This document shows, piece by piece, positions 49,217 through 57,814 of a stretch of DNA of 64,000 nt; the stretch's first letter is position 1, and each line of letters starts with the position of its first letter. The notes below the pieces were generated by a model that had not been told where the DNA came from, made no database searches, and saw only the letters and a list, made by a program, of their open reading frames with translations. This DNA is from a virus. The stretch spans positions 1 through 64,000 of the IMG/VR virus record IMGVR_UViG_3300044641_003548. One strand, written 5' to 3'. Position numbers and translations under genes: made by a program.

Positions 49217-50211
49217 ACCAATGAACCAGTATAGGGACTGTTTAACCATTTAGCATAAGTCTCGGCTTGTTCGCTAATCTTAGTCAAATCATACTTACCA
49301 CAAAATCTCATAAAGTGAATACCAACTTGAGGGGTAGTAGTTATACGCACACCCTCACGAATAGTTGTATCAACCTTATCTTTGATTTCTTGTGGTTGTG
49401 CAGTCAAATCAATTAAGATACGATTACGTTCATAATCTTCACGTACACGATGTTCCACTTCATTGTGGTCAGTCCAACGTTGTAGCATTAGATTGTTCCA
49501 ATCAAAGCCTTGCTTATGTCTATCAGCGTATGCTTCAATCAAGCCAACTTTATTCTTGCTACCTTTCTCACGTACACCTGGATAAGCACTAAACACATTG
49601 TCAGTACCGTCGCCCCGCATACATTTTTTGAATAGCAAATATTGAGGATCCTCTAACAGTTTGGGTTCTTTAGTTTTCTTATCTTTGACAATCTTACCCT
49701 TATCGTCAAAGTAACCATCAAGTGTGATTAATTGATTAGCTACACCGTTATATTGTTTCACGTTCTCGTTAATCAATTGAACATAGTCACTATCACTACT
49801 GATAATAAAATGTTCGTCATCGGGATGCAAGTGAACAAAACGTGCGATTAAGTCATCAGCTTCAGCCTCAGCATGTCGCAAAACGCTAACATTAGTTTTC
49901 TCACGTAGAAAAGTTGTAAACTTCTCATACGTATCCCAGAACATTTCGTTTTCTTCAATCTCTGCTTCTGTCTGTGATAATGTATCAACAATACGATTTT
50001 TCTTGTATGGCTCATAGAAGCTCTTACGCCAGCTACGACCTTCTAAGCAAAATACAACGTGATCGATTCCAAACTTGCGAACGATTTGATTAGTGCTTGC
50101 TAATGTTAAGTGAAGGGCCATGCCGATCTTTTCCCATGTATCACTATTACGTGATGCAATGTGACGGGCACGGAAGAATGTGTTAGCTGTGTCAATAAGT
50201 GCGTATTTCAT
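49213..50211 (-). CDS. 5'-3' exonuclease (FEN/PIN-type)
   Basis: A 332-residue nuclease. 'YALIDTANTFFRARHIA' gives the first Asp, 'AEADDLIARFV' the middle acidic cluster and 'IISSDSDYVQLI' the third. A helix-hairpin-helix-like segment ('PGVREKGSKNKVGLIEAY') follows. It resembles the T4 RNase H and T5 flap nuclease and should remove RNA primers or degrade DNA ends. The promoter's -10 lies 6 bases before the ATG, so the mRNA is likely leaderless. Confidence 0.88.
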   Translation of the reverse strand: MKYALIDTANTFFRARHIASRNSDTWEKIGMALHLTLASTNQIVRKFGIDHVVFCLEGRSWRKSFYEPYKKNRIVDTLSQTEAEIEENEMFWDTYEKFTTFLREKTNVSVLRHAEAEADDLIARFVHLHPDDEHFIISSDSDYVQLINENVKQYNGVANQLITLDGYFDDKGKIVKDKKTKEPKLLEDPQYLLFKKCMRGDGTDNVFSAYPGVREKGSKNKVGLIEAYADRHKQGFDWNNLMLQRWTDHNEVEHRVREDYERNRILIDLTAQPQEIKDKVDTTIREGVRITTTPQVGIHFMRFCGKYDLTKISEQAETYAKWLNSPYTGSLV

Positions 50212-50217
50212 GTGTCT

Positions 50218-50246
50218 ATTATATACTACTATTTAGATTAAATCAA
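50218..50246 (-). promoter_or_regulatory. Sigma-70 promoter, leaderless arrangement
   Basis: TTGATT, 17 bases, TATAAT on the minus strand, then AGACAC and the ATG of the exonuclease gene. Confidence 0.65.
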
Positions 50247-50743
50247 ATATTATGGTCTATGAGACAACTAGGCACTTCACTAATATCCAAATATTGCAAA
50301 GGGTTATTTTTAACATTGTAATTGGTCATTTTTTTGTGGCGAGTACTATTATTGAAAGGCAGATAAATATTTTTCACAGAAAAAATATCATATGATTCCG
50401 AATCAACTATATCCAAAATTAAATTATACAGTGATTGTACTGTCATACCGCTATCAAAACTTAACCATTCAACCGGTTCTCCGTAAATAAAAGCGGTTTT
50501 ACTAGCTAGTTTTTCCTTGACAATATTTTCCAAACTAGTTTGTTGTCTATAATCACCGTAAAGAATATGAACAAATTCTTGTTCTCCTCCACTATGGTCA
50601 GCATATTGACTTAAACGTTTTTTGGGTCCTATAGTGATACCATAACCTAAACGACGCACCGGTTTACCGTCATGCAAGAAGTGATGTGCAGTTTCAATAA
50701 TATAAAAGAATTGAAACTCAGGTAGTTGACGTTTATTTGACAT
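50243..50743 (-). CDS. GIY-YIG/T5orf172-like nuclease domain protein (166 aa)
   Basis: 'FFYIIETAHH' and 'RRLGYGITIGPKKRLSQYAD' resemble the first strand and the Arg helix of GIY-YIG nucleases; 'SLENIVKEKL' supplies a possible Glu. The C-terminal 70 residues show no known domain. Such proteins are homing or repair nucleases. Overlaps the end of the ParB-like gene by 11 bases. Confidence 0.55.
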   Translation of the reverse strand: MSNKRQLPEFQFFYIIETAHHFLHDGKPVRRLGYGITIGPKKRLSQYADHSGGEQEFVHILYGDYRQQTSLENIVKEKLASKTAFIYGEPVEWLSFDSGMTVQSLYNLILDIVDSESYDIFSVKNIYLPFNNSTRHKKMTNYNVKNNPLQYLDISEVPSCLIDHNI

Positions 50744-51962
50744 ATTTTTTCAAATCTTGAGTAATAGACTTTGAAAGGTATTTCAATAAATCTCCTGATT
50801 TAGGACTCTTGAAATTGTTAACAATATCCGGAACCTTGTGGGTACCTCCTAGGACAACATATAACTTTAACATTAATACAAGTGAAGCAAACTTGTCTAC
50901 CCCTATTTCATCTGTAGAAGGGTCAAGATTCCACTCGGCAGCAAACCATTTCGTATAGGTAACTGTGCTTTCGCTTGCTAAATTATCAGGACCGCCCTTG
51001 AAAAAAGTTTGCATAATAGCAATAAAAGGCTCCATAAAATCCTTTTGAAAACTATTACTATAAACATCAACCCCCTCTATATTAGACATATACTTGTATA
51101 GTTCACAGAACAGAGTAATCTCCATCTGATGGATTTGACGATTAGGGAAATTCTGAGCATGAGTTCTCAACATAAAACGCCAAGCGTCACGTTTTTCAGA
51201 AGTTTTTGCATATTTACGCATTTGATCCACTGCTTTGATTGCTTTGGGATGATCTATGTTTTCAAAATCAAATTCACTAATAGGTTCATAACCCTCTTCC
51301 TCACATACCTTTTGTATTAGGTGAGCATTTTTATATTTTTGATCTGTTTTATCATCTACTCGCCAGCACAAAACTTCAACACGATGATGGTCATAGGGTT
51401 GTGGCTTCTTACTTGCCATACCATTGCGAACATACCAATCATATCGCAAAATTGACCGGTCATCGGTTTCAATGTATACAAAAGGTACTGTTAATTCTTC
51501 TACCTCACCGTCGTAATCATACCAAAGACCATGATAATCAAGGGCCGCCTCATATATCAATGTATGCTGACCATTGCTTGAATGGTACTTGCCACTTGAA
51601 TCCTTACTTCCAGTAATCACAGACATAAAGGGAACTGCAAATGTGTCAGGATCACCTATTTTTAATACATGACCGTGATCCAATTCACGCTGAATATCAT
51701 CATCGATGTTAATATCTTTTATTTTTACTAATTCAAATTTAACTCTTTGTTTTCGGCTATACATTTTACCTTCTTTTTTTAATTGGTCAAAATGTTTTTG
51801 TACCTGTACTCTATCACTATTTAAAAATTCATGTAGTCTGTCCATAGCATTCGTAGTACTGTACTCGTTCTTTTTTCTAAGAAGCCGATGTATAAGTGAT
51901 TTATTGTATTTCAATACTTTGGGTTTAGTATATTTCAAAATAACTTTTTGATTAGTAGCCAT
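50733..51962 (-). CDS. ParB-like nuclease-fold protein (409 aa)
   Basis: Residues 70-130 read like a ParB/sulfiredoxin N-terminal domain: 'VKIKDINIDDDIQRELDHGH', 'VPFMSVI' and 'YHSSNGQHTLI' (GQHT in place of GxxR). The remaining 270 residues are helical and unknown. Related phage proteins are predicted nucleases or NTPases. It is preceded by a small coupled gene and followed by the GIY-YIG-like gene. Confidence 0.6.
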   Translation of the reverse strand: MATNQKVILKYTKPKVLKYNKSLIHRLLRKKNEYSTTNAMDRLHEFLNSDRVQVQKHFDQLKKEGKMYSRKQRVKFELVKIKDINIDDDIQRELDHGHVLKIGDPDTFAVPFMSVITGSKDSSGKYHSSNGQHTLIYEAALDYHGLWYDYDGEVEELTVPFVYIETDDRSILRYDWYVRNGMASKKPQPYDHHRVEVLCWRVDDKTDQKYKNAHLIQKVCEEEGYEPISEFDFENIDHPKAIKAVDQMRKYAKTSEKRDAWRFMLRTHAQNFPNRQIHQMEITLFCELYKYMSNIEGVDVYSNSFQKDFMEPFIAIMQTFFKGGPDNLASESTVTYTKWFAAEWNLDPSTDEIGVDKFASLVLMLKLYVVLGGTHKVPDIVNNFKSPKSGDLLKYLSKSITQDLKKYVK

Positions 51963-51964
51963 GA

Positions 51965-52135
51965 TTAGTGTCCTTTAGTTTGTTGTGAAAGATTGTTCAA
52001 TTCGTTATATACACGCATGATTGTGTTATAGCAGACCTCGTCAAAGCCGTCGCCGTATTCAACGTCAAGTAGCACTCCTTGCAATTCGGATTGTAAACAT
52101 TGTAATTGTTCGGAAACAGTAGTATAGTTTCTCAT
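51965..52135 (-). CDS. Unknown small protein (56 aa)
   Basis: ATG 52135 to TAA 51965, fully open and ending 2 bases before the next ATG. The product is helical and acidic ('LQSELQGVLLDVEYGDGFDE') with two Cys residues. It fills what would otherwise be a 190-base gap. AAAGGAAT precedes the ATG. Confidence 0.6.
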   Translation of the reverse strand: MRNYTTVSEQLQCLQSELQGVLLDVEYGDGFDEVCYNTIMRVYNELNNLSQQTKGH

Positions 52136-52150
52136 TGTTGTATTCCTTTG

Positions 52151-52759
52151 TTAAACAGCAAATTGTTTGCTGATGTCACGTGCCTTACTAACATACTTCG
52201 GCACTTGATCCCTAGCAGATACTTTAGTGTAACCCATTTCAACGTATTGTGCATACAGTTGACGCTTCAGTTCTTCACCTTCGTCTTTGGACAAACCAAA
52301 CTTAACGATGTGATAGGTACCTGCGTCCTCATCACACGGCCACTTCACAGTCATAGTAGACCAATCAATGCCTTTCATGTACCTTGGATCATTGGAATCT
52401 CGGCTACAGATATGTACCATCATTGTGAGTGGGCACAAAAATACCTTAAGGATGTGATTGTTGGGCTCATCAAGCACTCTAGCACGTAGAGGTTTGGGGT
52501 TACTACAATCATAACCTGCAAGATAGTAGTTGTCCAACAATGTATGTTTCAAACGATTGGCCCGTTGACCATCTAATCCTTTGAACACGATAGGCACCTC
52601 TTTGTAAGTGCCGTTGGGGTGAGTCCAGCGTAAGAATTCACCACTGGGTTTAGTAACGATTGATGCACCATTTGGTAGTGCCAACTCATCTACTACAGTT
52701 GCGGTTGCGGTCTGCTTAGAATGATTCACAGCCGTTGCAATCAAAAAACTATCTGTCAT
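52151..52759 (-). CDS. Unknown protein (202 aa)
   Basis: Start set at ATG 52759, after AAAGGAAAT; the frame upstream lies in the leader. The protein is mixed alpha/beta with 'ELALPNGASIVTKPSGEFLR' and 'KFGLSKDEGEELKRQLYAQY'; no family recognised. Its long leader (to about 52951) contains a terminator-like hairpin. Confidence 0.65.
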   Translation of the reverse strand: MTDSFLIATAVNHSKQTATATVVDELALPNGASIVTKPSGEFLRWTHPNGTYKEVPIVFKGLDGQRANRLKHTLLDNYYLAGYDCSNPKPLRARVLDEPNNHILKVFLCPLTMMVHICSRDSNDPRYMKGIDWSTMTVKWPCDEDAGTYHIVKFGLSKDEGEELKRQLYAQYVEMGYTKVSARDQVPKYVSKARDISKQFAV

Positions 52760-52796
52760 ATATTTCCTTTGGTTCATATAAAAAAAATTAACTAAC

Positions 52797-52818
52797 AAAA
52801 AAAACAGTTTTACCTGTT
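52797..52818 (-). terminator. Terminator-like hairpin in a long leader
   Basis: On the minus strand AACAG-GTAAAA-CTGTT is followed by a run of T. It lies between the promoter at 52958-52986 and the ATG at 52759, so it could attenuate that transcript. Confidence 0.5.
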
Positions 52819-52957
52819 ATCCCTGAGTAGAATTCAACTTAGTTGTCCTCATCTCAGTAGATGTATGTACTATAACACATGATTGAATTATTGTACAGTA
52901 TTCAGTTTCCCGAATTTTTTTCTCTTTTTAGACCGTTATCTAACTGTCTAAGATTCT

Positions 52958-52986
52958 ATTATATAGCCAATTGGATTTATTGTCAA
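52958..52986 (-). promoter_or_regulatory. Repeated sigma-70 promoter cassette with long leader
   Basis: TTGACA-N17-TATAAT on the minus strand; the spacer differs slightly from other copies. The nearest gene downstream starts about 200 bases away (52759). Confidence 0.8.
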
Positions 52987-53018
52987 ATTTTGGATTGTTG
53001 TATTTTTACAACACTATT

Positions 53019-53450
53019 TCAACTTACCTCTGTTCTACCATCACCAAGGTCCTTAGCACGAACCACACGCATGTCCGTAGCCATTGCCCGATTCTCCGGA
53101 TCGGCCTGCTGTTGCTCATAGAGTTCTAGTGCTACATTACGACATACTGTTTGAAACCAACGATCTACAATAATTGTATCAGTATCATCTTCACGTATTT
53201 TATATCCTGCACGAATCAAGTTTAACACAAACTTATCATTAAAGTCAAGTTCGAATGCGCCCGTATTAATATCATATGGATCAAGTTCCATCTTAAGAAT
53301 ATTAACATAAGGCAATCCTTCTTTGGTTGCCTTTTCTTTATCAGATAGAACGCTATCTTCTTTTTTCTTCTTAGGCTGACGAGGTTTCTTTGCCTGTACA
53401 GGCTTTACAGGTTCTGGCTTTTTGAATAAGTTCTTTATTTTGTCAAACAT
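53019..53450 (-). CDS. Conserved phage protein, unknown function (143 aa)
   Basis: A basic Lys/Pro-rich N-terminus ('KPRQPKKKKEDS') is followed by 'GLPYVNILKMELDPYDINTG', 'AFELDFNDKFVLNLIRAGY' and 'IVDRWFQTVCRNVALELYEQ', a combination I recall from T4-like phages. No known role; a virion or replication accessory is possible. Overlaps the UvdE gene by 16 bases. Confidence 0.7.
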   Translation of the reverse strand: MFDKIKNLFKKPEPVKPVQAKKPRQPKKKKEDSVLSDKEKATKEGLPYVNILKMELDPYDINTGAFELDFNDKFVLNLIRAGYKIREDDTDTIIVDRWFQTVCRNVALELYEQQQADPENRAMATDMRVVRAKDLGDGRTEVS

Positions 53451-54463
53451 TTATATCTCTCTAATAATTTAAAGCTGGCAAGATTCTTTGCCTTCGATTC
53501 GCACATCATATCAAAATTATCAATGAATGTCAATGCCCAATCGTTCACCGCTTCGTTCCAATAGTAATCACTATGTGCCCGAAGTTTTTGCTTACTGTAT
53601 CCCGATTCAATCAACGCACCATGATTGGGTAACTGTGATCCGGAATGGCCGACAAGTACGTCCTCACGGCTGACGGAGTAATGTAAAGTAGGCCTAATAC
53701 CGCGCCAACTATCAATAACTTTTTTAACCCTGTCATCATTGGGGGAAATATATTCTCCTTCACGAATCCAGTGATGGTGAATGTCCATGACCGTAGGTAC
53801 GAGGTCAGATAATGATAAGCAGTCTGTAAGTCCATGTGTGTATTCCTCATTCTCTAATGTAAGTGTGTTTCGTGCCTCGGGGCTAAGTCTATTATAAACA
53901 TCTCTGATGCCCTGAGGACCTTTGCGACCAGAGATGTGAACATTGATTTTCATATCTTGAAACTTCTGACCATAGCCCATCCAACGAGCCATGTCACAAT
54001 GATATTCAAATTCATCTATACTCTTATTTACTACTTCTTCACGGTCACTTGCTAAAACTACAAATTGATCGGGGTGAAAACTTAGACGAACATCATTAGC
54101 CCTAGCAGTTTCACCGATCGGTGCGAACCATCGTTGTAAACTGTTTTGTACATCAGTTGATTGCCAAAAGTCTTTGTACTCATCCATAGTGTAGAAACTG
54201 AGCATATCGCTAGTAAGACGCAACATACGCAATTGTGGATCAAGTGTTGCAACTTTCTTAACAAGTGCATGTGTATTTAGAATATTGCGTTTAGCAACAT
54301 CCATAATCTTTTCTTCTACGACACTACGACTATTACGCTTTGCCCAAGCATGAGTTGTACCACCTGTGTTAAGACCTTCGGCTGAAACAATCTCACCCTT
54401 CTTGTTAATTTCTGCCCATTTGCAAGCAAAACCGATACGTTTGACTGACTGATTTGTGTACAT
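53435..54463 (-). CDS. uvsE: UV damage endonuclease (UvdE/UvsE family)
   Basis: A 342-residue TIM-barrel repair nuclease. Motifs: 'RIGFACKW' at the start, 'FHPDQFVVL' (His/Asp metal ligands), 'INVHISGRKG', 'TLENEEYTHG', 'MDIHHHW' and 'PTLHYSVSRE'. It nicks DNA 5' of UV photoproducts and starts excision repair. It suits a phage exposed to sunlight. A sigma-70 promoter (54494-54522) lies upstream and overlaps the late promoter of the divergent operon. Confidence 0.92.
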   Translation of the reverse strand: MYTNQSVKRIGFACKWAEINKKGEIVSAEGLNTGGTTHAWAKRNSRSVVEEKIMDVAKRNILNTHALVKKVATLDPQLRMLRLTSDMLSFYTMDEYKDFWQSTDVQNSLQRWFAPIGETARANDVRLSFHPDQFVVLASDREEVVNKSIDEFEYHCDMARWMGYGQKFQDMKINVHISGRKGPQGIRDVYNRLSPEARNTLTLENEEYTHGLTDCLSLSDLVPTVMDIHHHWIREGEYISPNDDRVKKVIDSWRGIRPTLHYSVSREDVLVGHSGSQLPNHGALIESGYSKQKLRAHSDYYWNEAVNDWALTFIDNFDMMCESKAKNLASFKLLERYKCLTK

Positions 54464-54478
54464 AGATAGACCAAAATG

Positions 54479-54485
54479 ATAAATA
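54479..54485 (+). promoter_or_regulatory. T4-like late promoter element of the packaged-protein operon
   Basis: ATAAATA on the + strand with a predicted start near 54492, ahead of the ATG at 54541. It lies back to back with the early-type promoter of uvsE on the minus strand. Confidence 0.55.
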
Positions 54486-54493
54486 ATAGATAT

Positions 54494-54522
54494 AGTGTAG
54501 CATACCTACGCAATAAAGTCAA
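54494..54522 (-). promoter_or_regulatory. Sigma-70 promoter of uvsE
   Basis: TTGACT, 17 bases, TACACT on the minus strand. Confidence 0.55.
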
Positions 54523-54540
54523 CTATTTACGGGAACTAAC

Positions 54541-55971
54541 ATGAGAGCAAACGAATTTTTAATTGAAAATGTGTTAAATGAGGGTGTAGAATTGCCATAT
54601 AAAGGCTATGTTATTAAAGCATTTACGCTTAAAAATTCCAACACTGCTAAAGCCTGGGTGGGTGATAGAAATGGTAACCAAGTTACTAATATAACAAAAC
54701 TTTTTCCTGAGGTTGAAGTTGGATCTGAAGAAGAAGCAGTAGAAATTCAAAAACAAAAAATAGATGACTACACGAACACTAGTTCAGTAGTAACAAAATA
54801 TTTTAAAACATATCCAAATAAAAATTTACAGAGCATTCTGCATTTACCTGATTATATTTATGCGGGTGTGGATTCAGGAGGCATTGTGTATATTAGTACA
54901 AAACCTCAACCCGGATGGTTAAAAAAAAGCGTAACATATGCAGATGGTAGTGGCACTGGTACACCTATTCATATAGACGATTTAAAAAAAGCTGGGCTTG
55001 AACCGGGTACTAGATATGAGGTGATAAGTAAAGAGGTTATGGATCCCGATACAGTAGCACTAAAAGTAAAAGAATATAATAGAATAACACATAGCGGTGA
55101 CAAAGATGATAATAGAGTACCATTAATAGTAATTCAAATGGCCGGCAGAAATAAAGGTGTGGGGGAAGCCGCAAACCCAGCACAACAAGCCGCTATTGCT
55201 ATCAATATGAAAAAACATCATCAGAAACCTAAAAGTGAAGGCGAGCTAAATGAATTTGCTCCTAATAAGCCTCCCACAGGCGGTGGTGGCGGACCAAAAG
55301 ATTATGGTAAACCTACTAGTTCACGTTATATAGGTGGTAACAAGTTTGTAGTAGGTACTACCAATAACTATGTGTTAACTGCAACAATAGACAAATGGGG
55401 ATTAGAATGGGATGAAGATGATGAAATCTGGTTCTTAGATAGCCCCGGTGCCGCACATATTGCTGATGCCAGTGAAGGTGAAATAGAATTACCTCCACCA
55501 ATGGAACAAAGAAATCAAATTCACGATTTAGTAACTGATTATCTCAATGCTAGAAATTCTGCTGATTTACAAAAAGTAGCCGCATATTATGGTCATAGTG
55601 ATGATGGTGAAATGGCAACAAATGAAGGTGAGAATTGGTCAAAGCACAATAACAAACGTGTTGGCGGGATGAGCAAAAAATCTGTGAGTAGTTATCGCCG
55701 CAGTCACCCTGGTAGCAAGATTCAAACAGCAGTAACTACTAAACCTAGCAAACTTAAAAAGGGTAGTAAAGCCGCTAAACGCCGTAAGTCATTCTGTGCT
55801 AGAATGAAAGGTATGAAGAAAAGTAGAACAAGTGCCAAGACAGCAAGAGATCCAAATAGCAATATTAATAAGAGTTTACGTAGATGGAATTGTGAATCCA
55901 TTGAGCAGATGGAAGAATTACTAATGCTTGCCGAACAAATGGTAGCTAAAGCTAGGAAAGAAATACTATGA
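54541..55971 (+). CDS. Candidate internal head protein with DUF6321-like tail (476 aa)
   Basis: Begins 'MRANEFLIENVLNEG': an MRAxEF leader with an L-I-E site like the T4 capsid-targeting sequence. Residues 15-230 have mixed structure; a Gly-rich linker ('PPTGGGGGPKDYG') follows. The tail (about residues 370-450) is strongly basic, 'AAKRRKSFCARMKGMKKSRT' and 'DPNSNINKSLRRWNC', matching the DUF6321 type of phage domain. A basic tail suits contact with packaged DNA. First gene of the + operon; ends by ATGA overlap. Confidence 0.7.
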   Translation: MRANEFLIENVLNEGVELPYKGYVIKAFTLKNSNTAKAWVGDRNGNQVTNITKLFPEVEVGSEEEAVEIQKQKIDDYTNTSSVVTKYFKTYPNKNLQSILHLPDYIYAGVDSGGIVYISTKPQPGWLKKSVTYADGSGTGTPIHIDDLKKAGLEPGTRYEVISKEVMDPDTVALKVKEYNRITHSGDKDDNRVPLIVIQMAGRNKGVGEAANPAQQAAIAINMKKHHQKPKSEGELNEFAPNKPPTGGGGGPKDYGKPTSSRYIGGNKFVVGTTNNYVLTATIDKWGLEWDEDDEIWFLDSPGAAHIADASEGEIELPPPMEQRNQIHDLVTDYLNARNSADLQKVAAYYGHSDDGEMATNEGENWSKHNNKRVGGMSKKSVSSYRRSHPGSKIQTAVTTKPSKLKKGSKAAKRRKSFCARMKGMKKSRTSAKTARDPNSNINKSLRRWNCESIEQMEELLMLAEQMVAKARKEIL

Positions 55972-57446
55972 ATTTTAAAGAACTATTTGAAGGCGCAGAG
56001 CCAAAAATGCCCGGAGCACCGAGTGGCATACAAATTATGACACCTCAGCAATTCGTTGCTAAAGCTGGTGATATGCCCGGTGAAAAAGAAGTTGACGAGG
56101 GAGTTCGTGATTTAGGTTATGATGCACAATCTCTTATAATGAAGTTGCGCCGTGATGTTGAAGAAAGAAGACTACAACCAACTAGAGAAGCAGTATTGGC
56201 AGCGGCAAGAGAATTAGCCGGTGACATGGATTTTGCTCCCGAACTACTAGTTCAACAAGTGTTGGGCAAAAGCGTAGCAGAAGGTTTAGACAGAATTCGC
56301 AAACTATCTGGATTAGATGAAGCAACTAAACTACCAGCAAGTAGCCGTGAGTTTGGTGGTGACGAGTTCCAAGACTACATGAAACGTATCATTGGTACTC
56401 CTGATGTTGATAAACAAGGTAATGTTAAGACTGACAAGAAGGGCAATGAAAAGTATGTGTCTGGTAAAACAAAGACAGACAGATATAAAATGCCTTACAT
56501 ACATCGTAGTAGTGTGATTGAATATTTAGGTCCTGATGGTCAAACATATAATGAAGATAAAATCAAACAAGCATTGGCACAAAGACCAAAAGCATTATTA
56601 AAGCAAAACGAAAAGATGAAGCATAGTAACGGTGAATTAGAACAGTTCTTTAACGTTGGCTTTGCGGCATTGACTGGTATCGCATTGGATGAAGATACAA
56701 ACAAACTAATCATTGTTAATACATGCCCAGGAGCTGGTTCATGTAAAATAGATTGTTTTGCCATGAAGGGTGGTAAAGTTCAGTTCAAAGCCGCTTGGCA
56801 GAGTGATGGTCGTATACTAACATATCTATTGAATGACCCAGATGGTTTCTTCAGTCAACTAAGCAGTGAAATTGCCAAAGAAGAAAAATTAGGTCAGAAG
56901 GGTGGTTATACAGTAACCATTCGTTGGCATGATGCTGGTGACTTCTTTAGCCCAGAATACTTAGATTTAGCATTGAAGATGGCTGCAAAGCATCCTGATA
57001 CTAAGTTCTATGCGTATACAAAGATGGCTGGTGCCGCGCTAGGTCAGAAACCACCTAACTTCATTATCAACTGGAGTGAAGGTGCTAATACAGGACAAGA
57101 GAAGCAAGTCAAAGCCAAAGATGCTAACTTAGATACAACTAAGAATAGTCGCATTGTTCCAGATGATTTGTTCCAAGATTTGTTAGTTAAGGACGAAAAG
57201 AAAAACTTAGTTAAGGGGTCAGAAGGCCAATGGCAAGTACAACCTAACAAGTTACCTGAACTAAAGAATCGTCTTGCTAAAGAGTATGGACTAAGTGCTA
57301 ACAGTATTCTAAACTATGATGAGTACATGGCTAAACGCAAATCTATCCCTGCAGGTATGAAGTACAATGTTATTGTTGCTCCTGGTGAAGGTGATATCAG
57401 TGCTAATGATCCTAACATCATATCTACATTACTATTGAAACACTAA
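55968..57446 (+). CDS. Gp88-family protein with capsid-targeting-like leader (492 aa)
   Basis: The leader 'MNFKELFEGAEP' carries an L-F-E site. From about residue 220 the sequence matches the Gp88-type family: 'CPGAGSCKIDCFAMKGGKVQ' with three Cys, then 'TVTIRWHDAGDFFSPEYLDL' and 'KFYAYTKM'. The family's function is unknown. Residues 20-130 are a helical extension ending 'DRIRKLSGLDEA'. It overlaps neighbours by ATGA and TAATG type junctions, so it is translated with them. Confidence 0.75.
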   Translation: MNFKELFEGAEPKMPGAPSGIQIMTPQQFVAKAGDMPGEKEVDEGVRDLGYDAQSLIMKLRRDVEERRLQPTREAVLAAARELAGDMDFAPELLVQQVLGKSVAEGLDRIRKLSGLDEATKLPASSREFGGDEFQDYMKRIIGTPDVDKQGNVKTDKKGNEKYVSGKTKTDRYKMPYIHRSSVIEYLGPDGQTYNEDKIKQALAQRPKALLKQNEKMKHSNGELEQFFNVGFAALTGIALDEDTNKLIIVNTCPGAGSCKIDCFAMKGGKVQFKAAWQSDGRILTYLLNDPDGFFSQLSSEIAKEEKLGQKGGYTVTIRWHDAGDFFSPEYLDLALKMAAKHPDTKFYAYTKMAGAALGQKPPNFIINWSEGANTGQEKQVKAKDANLDTTKNSRIVPDDLFQDLLVKDEKKNLVKGSEGQWQVQPNKLPELKNRLAKEYGLSANSILNYDEYMAKRKSIPAGMKYNVIVAPGEGDISANDPNIISTLLLKH

Positions 57447-57814
57447 TGCTATCCAAAGAGTTTATTTTTGAAAATACAAATGATCATACTCAATTATGGC
57501 ATGGAACATCTGAGCCAGCTGATGTTATTCAACAGCAAGGTCTAAGAGGTGGTAGACACCATGCAGTATTTTTAACAGATAATCCTGACTTAGCATTAGA
57601 GTATGCGGTGTCAGACCAAGAAAGAACTGGTAATGATTATGTAACATTAATCACAGTTGATGTAAATAAATTAGACCATAAAAAACTTGTAGGAGATTTG
57701 GATCATACTACAGTTGATAATTGGATTGACAGTTTAAAAGAAACAGATCAATGTATGTATTTGGGTGATATATTACCTAATATGATTGTACAAGTTGAGG
57801 ATTATACAGACTAA
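57446..57814 (+). CDS. ADP-ribosyltransferase-like protein with capsid-targeting-like leader
   Basis: A 122-residue protein beginning 'MLSKEFIFENTN' (I-F-E site). 'LWHGTSEPADVIQQQGLRGG' (His19) and 'AVFLTDNPDLALEYAV' (41-55) match the NAD-binding His-Gly-Thr and the second block of ART/PARP-like folds such as Tpt1 and DUF-type toxins. The third-block Glu could be in 'VQVEDYTD'. T4 injects its ADP-ribosyltransferase Alt from the head, and this gene fits such a role. Function is inferred, not proven. Confidence 0.6.
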   Translation: MLSKEFIFENTNDHTQLWHGTSEPADVIQQQGLRGGRHHAVFLTDNPDLALEYAVSDQERTGNDYVTLITVDVNKLDHKKLVGDLDHTTVDNWIDSLKETDQCMYLGDILPNMIVQVEDYTD

